From contig JAWQEG010002491.1 in NCBI GenBank assembly GCA_033782935.1, positions 67,001 through 131,000 on the forward strand: a stretch of DNA of 64,000 bases. Direction: 5' to 3'. Numbering within the stretch: position 1 is the first letter of the stretch; each line of letters opens with the position of its first letter. The position numbers were made by a program, and so were the translations under genes. The notes under the pieces are model-generated. The model was not told the DNA's origin and searched no databases. It saw nothing but the letters and a program-made list of their open reading frames with translations. This stretch comes from Petrolisthes cinctipes (lineage: Eukaryota > Arthropoda > Malacostraca > Decapoda > Porcellanidae). Below are positions 10,501 to 21,141 of the stretch, piece after piece.

Positions 10501-13500
10501 TCATCTACTTCTTTAACACCTCGCCTTTAAATCATTCTCATCACACCATCTTTGGATAGAAAAATAAATAAAAAGCAAAGTTGATGAAGTGAGGAAGAAC
10601 AACAGGAGTGTGAGCTTACCACTGTGGTTTGAAGATGGCCCTCTGTCCACCCTTGAGCCTGAGCGACAACTTGAGCTGGGTGCCCTGATGACCAATATCA
10701 GCAGCAATAATAGGGGCGGTAGAAAGGGCAGCCAATATGTCACCCAAACCTTTAGCCTCATTTGGAACCAGTGAACGAGGGGAGGCCCACTGCAAGAAAA
10801 TACAAATATCCAGATGTAGCCTAGGTAAAAAAAAATGTTTTTAGAGCTCAGGGGCTCTAGTAGGCTACAATACTTGTTTTACCATCAGTAACTGATATAA
10901 TCGGACAAATAATTCGTTGGTAGATCAAGATGCAAACTGTTTTGTCACCATAAACTTTGTAATTAAGTATAACACTTCCGAGGCTGGTCAGTACCCATCG
11001 TGACTTTGACACTCAAAGACATACATGAAGGGTATACAGGTTCAAAATCTGGTTACGTCCTTAACCTTGTGCTATATTGTCATTCCAGCGTATCGCAATA
11101 GACACTTCATAATAAGTGGTGAGTTAACCGGTTATCCTATGATCTTGATTAATTAAATTATTCAACCTTATTCACATGTATAGGGAGGCCAGTGTCTCGT
11201 TCCTTTAATTCATTTTTTGTAGTATTTGGTGGTACTTCATTGCCGTGACAACTGGTTGGTGAAGTGGTAGCATTCTTTTCCCACTCCTAGCTGGCCCGAG
11301 TTCAAGACTTATCATTGCACGCAAAGCAAACTCTGTAAGACCTTCATTACCTATACAGTTAAGCTCGGATGGAATAAGTTGCCATGACTATAATGACTGC
11401 TTCACCCCCAAACATAATTATACATAACTAGAAATTATAACTAAATCAGAACTAATCCAAACCAAAACACTGACTGACCTTTCTGGCCAGATCCCAGGGG
11501 TCGTCAGTAACTCTTTTTCTGGTGAGGTCCAGCTTGAGTCTGTGTGTGAGTGTGGCCAAGTGTGGTGAACGGGAGGCGTACTGGGCCCGAACTACAGTCA
11601 GGTAGGCGTAGAAGGAGGTCAGGAGAGGGGTCAGGCCTGGGCGACTGCTTTGGTTTCTCCGGTAGTACTCACTTTGGTGGTGATGGGGACAGGCAAGCAA
11701 AAAAATAAAATTGTCAATATGTACTATAAAAATATATGTATAACAGTTTTTATTACGTCAGGGGGTCATCGTATATTATTGTGGTGGTGGTAGTGGTGGG
11801 GACAGACAAGCAGAAAGTTGTCAATATAAACTGTAGCAATATATGTATAACAGTTTTTACGACATCATGGGGTCTGGGAGTCGTTTGTTTGTTGTGGGTG
11901 AGTACCATTGACGTCGACGTAGTCCTCTAAACAGTGCAACAAAGCAGATCCCCTAGCTGAAGTAGTCTTAGCTGTTCTCTGGAAAAGTTTGGAGGAATCG
12001 GTAGCCATCCTCATCGTCCAAATGGTCAACATAATTAAAGTTGGAAAAAAAAATTGACAACTACTATTTATAACTTGACTTAAGAGGATGATAAACCAGA
12101 GATGTAGTAATGGGTTTATGGGTAAGGATGAAGGTGAAATATGGGTTGGTAGAGCAGTAGACTTTATTTGACGTCTGTGAAGGTTTGCTCTTTCTTGGTC
12201 AAGTGTCGTTTTCGTCATATTGTAGTACAGTAATTCGTACAGTGTAATTCCTAACATTCCTTATTATTATAAACACAAAACAAACAATGTATACTATAGA
12301 TTTGTTTGTCAGTGAAGTAGAGTTTGTACAATATTGTGATACTTTCTACCTTATTTATCAGTAGTATAAAATATAAATAAGTACATAAATATAAATGAGT
12401 ACATAAATAAGTACATAAAATATATATAAGTACATAAATAAGTACAGAAAATATAACTGAGTACATAAATAAGTATCGGTACATAAAATATAAATAAATA
12501 CTCATAAAATATTACTATGTATTTTATGATGCCATCAACGTAATTAGGGTTAATGATCTAATTTATGCAGTTGTTGTTTTCTCCAAGTTGGGATTGTTGC
12601 CAAAATGGAGAGTCGACATGGGTACGACCACAGCGTAGTGTAGTTCTCTAAAAATAATTCCAACTACTTTACGCCTGCATTCCACTCTACCTGTTCCAAA
12701 AATAGATTATCTTTTTGTCTGTTGATTTTACGTAGCGTATTACTCAAGGACCCCGTGATGTAGTCAGATAATTGGAGGTAAATGAGTCCTTCAACTATTG
12801 CCACGGAACACCACCTACATTAATGGAACTTTTTTCGTGGCATAGTCAGGAGGAATCAGAAGCCACCAGCTGGTCTCATACACGATCACAGGGTCCCTTA
12901 ATTAATTTGGTGAGAAAGGTTAAAACAATAATGTGTAGCAGCTTAATTCTCCCATACGATTAACAACAATTTACAACTGTGCAGTCTAGAACATAATATA
13001 TATTTTCACTTCTCCCTGCTTTCTCATGCTCTTCTGGATTTGACAACAACGTAGACTATAGTTATGATAAAGTGAAAACTCTGGGTATGTAAATATAGAA
13101 GGGAAGGAAGAATGGATGTTTCACCACGACGGCTGCACACAATTTGGATTACAGGAAAACAAAAAACATAAAAACGGGACAAGGAAAGAGGAAGTATAAA
13201 CAGAATTGAAGGAAACAAATGAAAGAAAACAAAAGAAAAATATATATAAGAATTTGTGCAGATGGAACTGGAATAACAAACTGATAAATGAGTGAGAAGG
13301 TGATACGTGATAATTAGGAAGTATATATATATATGTACAGGGGAGCCTACCTTTACTGACAAGGTTTCCCCACTTATTCTTCAGTATTAAATCAGTAGCG
13401 AAACATCGTCAATAAAAACTCCTCCTCTTACGGTCGAGTTCAGAGGAGATTCTCTTGTTGGTAATTTTGAAGGTCTCTGATTCCTCTAAACTGTGCTATG

Positions 13501-13907
13501 AAACAATATATCCTTTATTAGTACCATCGAGGGTGTGTTTTCTGATATAACTTACCTAGGCCTATAGTTAGGAGGAATCAGTAGCCTTCCAATTTATCAA
13601 CAAGAGAATCTACCCTCAATAATGCCTATTTTAATTCACACACATGACAGTACTCATCATGTACTCACCTATCTCTCACGGCGTACACTTCACCTTTCAG
13701 ATAAACCTTTTGTTGGGGTTGTTGTGTTGTAAGGTGGGATGGGGCCCGGTACTGCGACGACAGCGATGATGTTTGTGTTGGTAGAGGAGGAAGGGTGGCC
13801 CGGGGAGGAAGATGGGCCACAAGTAACAGTTTGAGAGAGGCAGTGAACGCTACACACAGAATCAGCCACCACCCGAGCCGTCTCACTAGCCACCACCACC
13901 ACCACAT
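7592..13907 (-). CDS. FAM20B: FAM20B-like glycosaminoglycan xylosylkinase, 8 exons, 481 aa
   Basis: Exons in coding order: 13907-13669, 11671-11479, 10789-10620, 9979-9780, 9335-9155, 8914-8720, 8413-8354, 7799-7592. All introns are GT-AG and every phase joins. Residues about 11-31 form a type II signal anchor after MWWWWWLVRR. The kinase core follows: AIFKPQ with Lys198 (nucleotide-binding Lys position), GWDRHNGEVAAFHL with Glu222, the Cys-rich GNGTCFYGVCHFC loop with an N-glycosylation site, NGDRHHY with catalytic-type Asp370, LLDNGK with metal-binding Asp389, LLQCC, and an ending like vertebrate FAM20B. Family knowledge: FAM20B phosphorylates xylose in the proteoglycan linker tetrasaccharide in the Golgi. 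FAM20B is preferred over FAM20C because FAM20C has an SPANN-type insert before the Cys loop and this protein does not. It is somewhat longer than human FAM20B (about 409 residues), mostly in the N-terminal stem. The start codon was chosen because it directly precedes the anchor. Introns hold MITEs and tandem duplications next to two acceptors. Confidence 0.93.
8169..8323. mobile_element. Palindromic TTAA MITE, copy D (FAM20B intron 7)
   Basis: Flanked by TTAA on both sides. The tips TTAAGGGACCATGTGAT and ATCATAGAGCCCTTAA are inverted. The inner arms TATTGCCACGAAACA and TTTCGTGGCATGGTC pair. It lies 30 bp from the 60-bp exon 7 of the FAM20B-like gene. The closest copy is at 12744-12901. Confidence 0.85.
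9614..9766. mobile_element. Palindromic TTAA MITE, copy G (FAM20B intron 4)
   Basis: It runs from TTAGGGGGTGAATTGG to CGACCACTTTAA. The inner arms AGGCCAGAAAACAGACGA and TTTCTGTTTCGTGGC pair. TCGTTTGGAGGGATCAATAG matches the family core. Its right end is 13 bp from the splice donor of exon 4 (9780). Confidence 0.7.
9985..10140. repeat. Tandem repeat over the acceptor of FAM20B exon 4
   Basis: Three copies of a 50-57 bp unit beginning GGCAATTAAGGAATGGATGA start at 9985, 10042 and 10092. On the minus strand the unit is a polypyrimidine tract plus splice-acceptor region; the copy nearest the exon supplies the acceptor used at 9980/9979. The rest of the intron, to about 10260, stays purine-rich on the plus strand. 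Confidence 0.75.
11248..11330 (+). repeat. tRNA-derived SINE head (probable)
   Basis: A box A-like TTGGTGAAGTGGTAGCATT and a box B-like GAGTTCAAGAC are followed by catTGCACGCAAAGC, paralleling the stretch at 4600-4685. It lies in FAM20B intron 2. It does not fold as a tRNA. Confidence 0.35.
11672..11880. repeat. About 105-bp tandem duplication over the acceptor of FAM20B exon 2
   Basis: Two copies of a unit run from ggtggtgatggggacaggca through aatatatgtataacagtttt to tcagggggtc, the first at about 11676-11770 and the second at about 11784-11875. The first copy carries the acceptor CCACCAAAG|T used at 11672/11671. The second is an extra copy deeper in intron 1. Confidence 0.7.
11960..12038. 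mobile_element. Palindromic TTAA MITE, half copy K
   Basis: Only a right arm is recognisable: AGTTTGGAGGAATCGGTAGC matches the family core and TTAA follows at 12035-12038. It lies in FAM20B intron 1. From here to about 12500 the intron holds an AT-rich array of ATAAGTACATAAAT-type words (12365-12495). Confidence 0.4.
12744..12901. mobile_element. Palindromic TTAA MITE, copy E (FAM20B intron 1)
   Basis: It runs from TCAAGGACCCCGTGATGTAG to ATCACAGGGTCCCTTAA. The inner arms CTATTGCCACGGAACACC and TTTTTTCGTGGCATAGTC pair. It is a clear sister of copy D at 8169-8323, with the left TTAA mutated to TCAA. Confidence 0.8.
13439..13619. mobile_element. Palindromic TTAA MITE, copy F (FAM20B intron 1)
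   Basis: It runs from TTCAGAGGAGATTCTCTTG to CAAGAGAATCTACCCTCAA. The core TCTCTGATTCCTCTAAACTG pairs with TAGTTAGGAGGAATCAGTAG. It begins 50 bp inside intron 1 from the donor of exon 1 and is closest to copy B at 5553-5724. Confidence 0.8.
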
Positions 13908-14001
13908 CGTTCTTGTTACTGTTCATTGCCCCTCGCATACATTAGCTATACTTCCTTCACCCTCGCCGTCGCCACTCACTCAGGCACGACATTATTTTTA
14001 G

Positions 14002-14604
14002 TCTCTGTAGATATACTATAATTAGGACGGCATTAGAGTGGTGTATTTAGAGTGGTGTATTTAACACTTTGTACTAGAATGGTAAAAGGAGCCATTTCTT
14101 CCTCTGTTAACCTATATTTGCCGTTTTACACTCTCCTCTGTGTTGCCAATTATAGGCAACTGGGCAACATTATGTTAGGCTAGTTTGGTACAACTGTGCT
14201 ATTAAAAACTTGGCCTATTCCTCAAAGTCCATTGGTCATAATTCAATAAAGTTCACCTCCGTAGGTTGGAATTCCGTGGGTGTTTTCGTTCCGCCTTAAC
14301 TTTACACAGTAGAAACTTATTATGAGGCGCCTTGTGTACTGTACCTCGAATCAATCACTTTCAGCACCGTCAATTATTCCCACGTTCCTTGTTCTATGTT
14401 CATTACTTAGCACAACTCCTCTTCCTCCTCCTTATCAACTTCTCCGGCGGCATGTGACCTCAGCTGTTACGTGCCAAGACTTCCACCAAGATGAGTGTAC
14501 TCGTCATGGCACTTATCTCATGTTGTCACTAAAACATTTACCTCTTGTAGATCCTTTCCAATTCAATACATATATTTAACCATGACTTATAAACTCCGGA
14601 AGTA
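14002..14604. promoter_or_regulatory. Upstream flank of the FAM20B-like gene, promoter not resolved
   Basis: This lies 5' of the minus-strand gene and must hold its promoter or an upstream noncoding exon. No convincing TATA box or initiator stands out. The plus-strand frame at 14322-14579 has no recognisable domain. Confidence 0.25.
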
Positions 14605-14733
14605 CAGTCACGTGCACGAATAAGTATACAGCTTTAGTTGAAGTTTTGAACAGTCCAATTCACCAACGAAGTAATTCCAATGGAGATCTAGGTATTTGAA
14701 GCACACCTGAATACTTATTAGTGCTCGTGACTG
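14605..14733. mobile_element. Mariner-type MITE, 129 bp, TA-flanked
   Basis: Terminal inverted repeats CAGTCACGTGCACGAATAAG and its inverted partner CTTATTAGTGCTCGTGACTG are bounded by TA on both sides. The interior is about 75 bp and noncoding. The ends resemble Tc1/mariner termini, so this is a deletion derivative or MITE of that group. Confidence 0.75.
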
Positions 14734-14735
14734 TA

Positions 14736-15790
14736 CATTACTGTTGTATGTTGGTTATACCACCTTCAGCTTCGTATTATCAAAGATGTGATGTCTGCTG
14801 TACACAATAATGTGGGGAACAATTTAGTTATTTGGGACCCCCTTCGGACCCGAGCCAGTTTCTATCCTCTCTTAAATTGTCCTTTCTTTACATCATTTTC
14901 CTTCGTGTTTACTGTAACTCCTGTCTGTCTCCTTCCCCCTTGAGGTACTTTCAGGTCTTTCTGACCTAGCACAATGTTCGCTCTTCCTCTTTATACAAAC
15001 TCTTATGAAAAGCTATTGCCAGCTCGCTAGATCATGACTAACAAAGCTATATCTATTCTTATTAACAGCACAAGTGGTCACATGTCACACACTCAACTCC
15101 CCCCGCCTCCTCACCCTCATTGGCGAGATGCCCAGCGAGTGAAGAAGAGACATGCCTGCCAAAAACATTTATTAATTTCCTGAAATGTATAAAACCAAGC
15201 ACTCCCATCACTGCATCAACTAAAAGTGGCCATAACTGGTAGATTTAAGAACCGGGATGACAAGCAGTGTGTCAGGGATCAATGCATTGCTAAAATATTA
15301 CAACTCGAGCTAACCGACTGATAGACAGCCGTGCGAGAAACACGACGGCAGCGATGGTAGAGAAATAAAATACATGTCGAGACAACATCTGTTTGAAGTG
15401 ACATTGACGAGGTTCATAATTTGAGTCTCGAGCTTCTTGGGGTCGTGAAGATTGAATGTAATGAGAAGTGACATATTAAATTTGCCCCAACACTGAAAGA
15501 CATATTCAGACTATATAAACTTACTGACTGTATACTTGATTTGTACCCATCCGATTATCAGAATGGATCGACTTCACTTATAACCCGAGTAGCTTTTATG
15601 TATTGTACAGTCACGATCAAAATCCTGCATCAGGTGAAAGGACGAGACGAGAGCCATTTGAGTGAATCTTATGAACCAATATCAATTACACAGAAAAGAG
15701 TTGGAAGGTGTTTTAGGACTATTGGGCGTGACCGTATGCAGTTACTCTTGTTCCGTGAGACCCTCTCTTTGCAGGGAAGTAAATGTATAG
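14736..15790. other. Intergenic, no gene seen
   Basis: Mixed-composition sequence without a convincing coding frame, tRNA or repeat structure. The plus-strand frame at 15541-15831 runs into the MITE at 15791 and shows no known domain. Confidence 0.4.
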
Positions 15791-15951
15791 TTAAGGGGGA
15801 AATTTTGTGTTGGTACATCTGGAGCAACTGAATCCTCCAAACTATTCCAAGCAACAGAACACCATTATTTTTGTTCATCTGGTCCTGTTTCCTGGCATAC
15901 TTTGGAGGAATCAAGACACTCCAATGTAACGAAAGTGAATTACCCCCTTAA
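15791..15951. mobile_element. Palindromic TTAA MITE, copy C2
   Basis: TTAA-flanked, inverted relative to copy C. It runs from TTAAGGGGGAAATTTTGTG to GTGAATTACCCCCTTAA. The core AATCCTCCAAACTATTCC pairs with the later TACTTTGGAGGAATCAAG. Confidence 0.88.
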
Positions 15952-17993
15952 ATATGACAACATTAATTTCTTACACATAATTTACTAGACGTACTGTATA
16001 CTCTACACACTATAGCTGACATGTTTTCCGGCGTGAGTGTCAAACAGCATCTTTGCCATATATACATAATTATTGGTGTTTGTGACTGATGAATGAGTTT
16101 TTCCTTGTGTCGATCAGTGTTAGATGCTGGACGTCAAAACAGTTATATTATTTGTAGTGTTTTGATTTAGAATATATTGCAGGAATACAGTTGGTATGCA
16201 CGCAGGGTACATGTTGAAGAGTGTCGGCATAATGTATTACGATATTACTTTGCATTATGTGCTGTCATCAAATTGCAGGTCATCGCCACACCTCCAAAAA
16301 CATTTATATATCGTAAAATAAATTGGAGCCAAAGCTGCAAGACCTTGATGACATACCACGTGACAAAACAATGCATCCGGCATGACTGAGGGACATACGT
16401 GACAGACAAGAGACACGCAACAATCAGCACTTCCATGTCGGACGAGGTGTCAACTATATTGTATAGTGTGTCATCACCTAAAGTAGTACTCCGAAATTTG
16501 ATGGAGTTTACTAAAAGACAGAGGGAGAATTATATATATATATATATATGTACACGATCATCGATGGCGAAAATAAAAGCTATCACTCCTTGGTAGCCTA
16601 TAGGTCTATTGTACTTTCTGTCGACTATGCAGTTGTATGAGATTTTTCGTCACTTCACTTATCGCTCTCATCATGTTACAGTATAGTTCTTTTTGTTCTC
16701 CTAGGAGTCTGTATTATCAATTTTGTGTTGAAAAATATGGGACTCAGTGCAGGTTGATTAATTAATGTAGTAATTTCTTCGTATATATTTTCGTATTTGT
16801 TTCTTTTCGGTAAGTTCCTGCTTGGTCGTGATGCAATGAAGCCTTAATTAATGAGACCGGCATTAGCTAAGCATAGTTTTAGCGCAAAACTCAAGAGTTA
16901 CATAATATAAAAAGATGATCATAGCACAGCAGTTGTATTTGCAAAGAGAATTCCCATTGTTGTTAGTGCATACATACATTCCAATTGCATACTATTCCCC
17001 AAGTATTTTCGAATATTATCAGGCATATCACAGTTCGAGAATATTTTAACTTAAATCTTTCATATATTGTTTGTTGCCAGCTATAGTACTACGATATGGG
17101 TAACAATACATTATACTTTAATATAATACTTCATCCACACTATAGGCCGAGGCTGTCAAGCACGAAGAGGCCATAATATGCACCACATCCAAGAAGAACC
17201 CCATTGCTACACTTTTCCGTTTCCAGTTCTAGCAATAGAGTTCTACCATTTCCACAAAGAACCAAACAGAAAGGGCGTGCCTCAGCGAGTATCAATGAGG
17301 GGAGGGAGTGATGGTAGCCCACTTAACACGACAACCACGGCACCACTGTAACGTCTGCCTCACTCTCACTTATGCTGCTTCTTTCTCACACAGTATTCGG
17401 GCACCACTACTTTTCCCGCCAGCATACACTGCCAACAGTATCGTGGAGATGAGGACACCTGGGCACGCGAGGGATATTTTAGGAAGATATGAGTAACGTG
17501 CCAACCCCTAATGAGGATGAATGAAGACCCCCATCTGTAGAATATGTCATCTATGTATGAAATAGATGGGGATCGAGTCTGACTGACGCAACAATGAAGC
17601 CAGAGGGAGGCCACATTGCATTTTGATTCATTTTATTTTATATTAAAGTATCTGATAAAAATTCCAACAGAATGAGACGATTCCTCTGAATATTTACTGA
17701 TATAGCACTACTTATGACTGTGCGATTAAATATATCGTAATTGTACTTACATTTTTAGGTTACGTTAGTCTATAAATATTAAGGTAAGTTTATTGTTTAT
17801 GATGATATATATTTCTATCCTCTACGTTGGTGGTGGAAAAACATTATGTTGAAATTACTTTAGGAAAACAAACTATGGGTAAGGCTACTTCGTACTCTAT
17901 TAATTCATAATTATTGTTACATTCTCCATATACAATACAGTAGATTATACTATATACTTATATAGTAGTAGCTGACTACTTCTGTCCTGTAGG

Positions 17994-18036
<43 letters not shown>

Positions 18037-19240
18037 TTGTTATTAACTCATTATCTGCATCAGTTACTATAAAGGCTTTCTGTCTGGGCCTGTATATATA
18101 ACTATATACTTCCCTGCTTTCCTTCTGTGACAAGGTAATTTAGTACATACACAATTAAAATGAGTTTCTTTAGGATTGACTGTCAGTAATCCCGCATGTG
18201 AAAAGGAGAAAGTCCGAAACTGCAAAGTGATAGAACGAACAGTAGGCCTACTCTTCTTCTTGATGCTTCTCCCAAGATATGGTATGTATAACAAATGACC
18301 AACGTCACACCTTGACGAATAGTTTTTAGAATTACCCTTTATATAAACTTTTGTATTACTAACAATACCCTACACTATATACAATACTCGTAGCTAAGCC
18401 TACATCAACTTATTTTCTTTTTCCTTTCTCGTCTATTTAACTATCGGCACTGCAATAATATATCATAATTCTCTTCTTCTGAAAGAGAAGGGTTATTTTA
18501 CATCGGCATATATGTTCCATTGCAAATTCCAAATTCATACTAGGCTACAAATCCAAATCTCTTCAAATAGACACTGAGACAGAATCCACGATTATTGAAT
18601 GTTCAATAATGCTCAATAGTCCTCTGCGACACCTGCGAATGAAACAGCCTCGAAAAATTATGCGAAATAATTTAGCTCTTGATCTCTCTGACTGAAAGAT
18701 ATGTTGTTACCTGGATCATGCATAATTTGATTAATTAAATCAACAGGCCTGTAGTCCTGTATGGAGGAGGAAACTTGTACACAAGTCTTTGTAGAGAAAA
18801 GTGTTACATTTTATCACATATAAACTTGAGTTCATTATATTTCTAGATCTGACAACCATCCATGCCAATATAAATGCCGTTTTATGTCACAAACCAATAA
18901 TAAATTAATGTGAAATCTTTAAATTTTGGCGGGCTCTGTGGCCTGCCATCTGTTGGTTACTAGGAAAACCAAATTTTCTGTTTACATTTTAGTTTTCGCG
19001 GGTAGTAATGGACGCGGCTGGATTGTTTTCCACTTTACATGTGTAATATAGACGTATATAGTAAACGCTGACAATATTTAAGTTTAGAATTGTTGTCTGA
19101 TGTTGATTTTTCAAAAAGTAAAGAAAACACAATGTAATAAGAAAATGCAAATATAAAATGATGTTAATTTGAAGATACCGCAGTAACGCCATCTCTTGCC
19201 ACTCGGGTCAAGTAATGAAGAAAGGAGCGGTGCTAGTCCT
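15952..19240. other. Intergenic, AT-rich, no gene seen
   Basis: Short frames only, none with a recognisable domain. A (CT)n run of about 32 bp lies at 18000-18031 and a short (TA)n at 16533-16549. I see no tRNA, no conserved exon and no clear transposon here. Confidence 0.45.
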
Positions 19241-19386
19241 CACGTTTTCCCGCCATATTACCTCCGCAACTCTTATTTAAAGCGTTTTTTAGTCGAGGGA
19301 ACACAATAATTGATATGTGAATCTCAGCCCATAAAAACTCTGGAGGGAATACAGCCATCTGACTCTAGGAATTGGGGTTAAATCAG
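19241..19386 (+). promoter_or_regulatory. Candidate PDS5 promoter and noncoding first exon
   Basis: TTTTCCCGCC at 19245-19254 matches an E2F site, and the overlapping GCCATATTA resembles a YY1 site. About 130 bp downstream, AAATCAG|GTGAGT at 19386/19387 is a strong splice donor with no open coding frame before it. The first coding exon of PDS5 begins just after an acceptor at 21131-21132, so an upstream noncoding exon is required and this is the best candidate. Exon boundaries and use are inferred. Confidence 0.3.
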
Positions 19387-21132
19387 GTGAGTGACCGGGA
19401 GGAACTTAAAACTGGTGACATTTGTGATCAGAGCCATCTCTTGCAGAAACTTACTAACTATCACAACTAGGGCCATCCACCTCTTGCCTCAATCACCCAT
19501 GAAAACTCTTGCATGGCTTTATTTTCCCGATAAGTGGGGCTCAAGAGTGTGTATATAGTGGAGTAAGGGAGGAAATGTGGAGAGGCAGCGGAGATAATCA
19601 CGCCCCACCTTTTTTTTTTTTTTTTTTTTTATCCGCCTTTCTCTGTGTCTGTACTTTCTTCCACGTTTTCTCCACATCTCGGCTGGTTGTTGCTGCAGTG
19701 ATGGAGAGAAACATCCGCCAATAAATGTAACTTGACAAGAAGTGTTTTCATTTTAGTTACAGGAATGTTTCAGTAATGGTCCAGACTCCCACCCGGAAGA
19801 TGCCTCCCATACAAAGTGGACCACATTTTACGATACCTCTCCACACATTACTATAGTTATTGAGTGGTGAAGTAAGCTAGGGTGGTTAGATTTAGATACA
19901 AGGCCAGTGTACACACCTAGAGGCATGAGCAAATTATATATGCCTTCATAAGTTTGGCCTACTTATGGTATTCTATGAGCCACATAAGGTAGCTTGGTAC
20001 AGTACCGTATTATTGTACAAGTTTCCACAGCCAGTAGTCATTGTTTTTTATGACAGAATTGAGATTTCTGATGTGATTTGCAGTTATAAGATTATTGTTG
20101 GTGTGATATTGTCCACAGAAGTTGTCCGAGATATGTTAAAGTGAGTAGTGAGGGACATCCAACTTTAGTTTAGTTGACCAGGTCATTATTAATATTTTTA
20201 CCCAGTTATAGGTTTGTACTTTGGTCAAACTAGCTGCTGTGATTAGTTCTATGGACAAAACATATATTATACAGTATTTACCATACCTACTAATGTTAAA
20301 CATGAAACTGAAATGCATAACCGTATGTGTCTTAGATTGCTCCTGACCCTAAGTTGGTTCAGTGATAACATAAGATTTTAGGAAATTACCGAAGGCCTAT
20401 TGGCCTGGTACTTGGCAGCTCCTGATTTAGATCCATCTCTGAGTCCGTGTATCTGTCCAGCGGCTCCAGCCTATTTAGGCTATAAGGTCATTCAGTGTGT
20501 TTGCATTGCTACCTCCCTTGAAAACTTGTTCCACTCGTACAATAATTAATATTACATAAATCCATTATAATACATTATTACATAATATTATGACATTGGG
20601 TAGTATAAAAATTATGTTCCTTGGTACTGTATATTTTATACACCATAACAAATTAGATTGATAATGTAAGAAGTAATTCTTTTTAGTGTATCTAATAATA
20701 CTCAACCTGTATACACATCACTTGAATATGATGCATGGTCTAACCTTGGGGATACATTCTTTCATTTTATCTCCAACTTGCTGTCTGTGCTCTTTCCTTA
20801 GTCACACCTAACACTCATTCATCATATGTATTTGCCTTCATCACAGTCCACCTCTAGGCCTAATTACAAGCTCAAACATAACTTCTCTGTTCAGTTCGTT
20901 AAGTAACCTCCTTATCAGATCCACCTTATGATTCTATTCCTCTTCATCTTTCCCTATTTTTTATATTCATCTACTCTTAGATACTACTGTATATTTTCTC
21001 TTGTTTAATTTTTTACCTCCCTCCTCTACTGTTCCTAGTGTGTCCGATTATTCTTAGCCTAACCCAACATTACTATTGATCAGTTTTCATGGTATAAGAA
21101 GTTTCTTATTCCAGTTTCATTTGTATTTACAG
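19387..21132 (+). other. Likely first intron of PDS5; no gene seen
   Basis: If the donor at 19387 is used, this is the 5' UTR intron. It holds a poly-T run at 19611-19630 and AT-rich unique sequence. None of the frames is convincing. Confidence 0.35.
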
Positions 21133-21141
21133 TGAGGAAGG

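Noticed and set aside
10513..10761. Minus-strand frame with a hydrophobic Leu-rich stretch that could pass for a membrane protein
   Set aside because: It overlaps FAM20B exon 3 in a wrong frame; the correct frame gives the conserved GHQGTQLKL and AIFKPQ motifs.
17140..17614. Overlapping 60-80 residue frames on both strands
   Set aside because: No homology, no start context and no splice continuity could be found.
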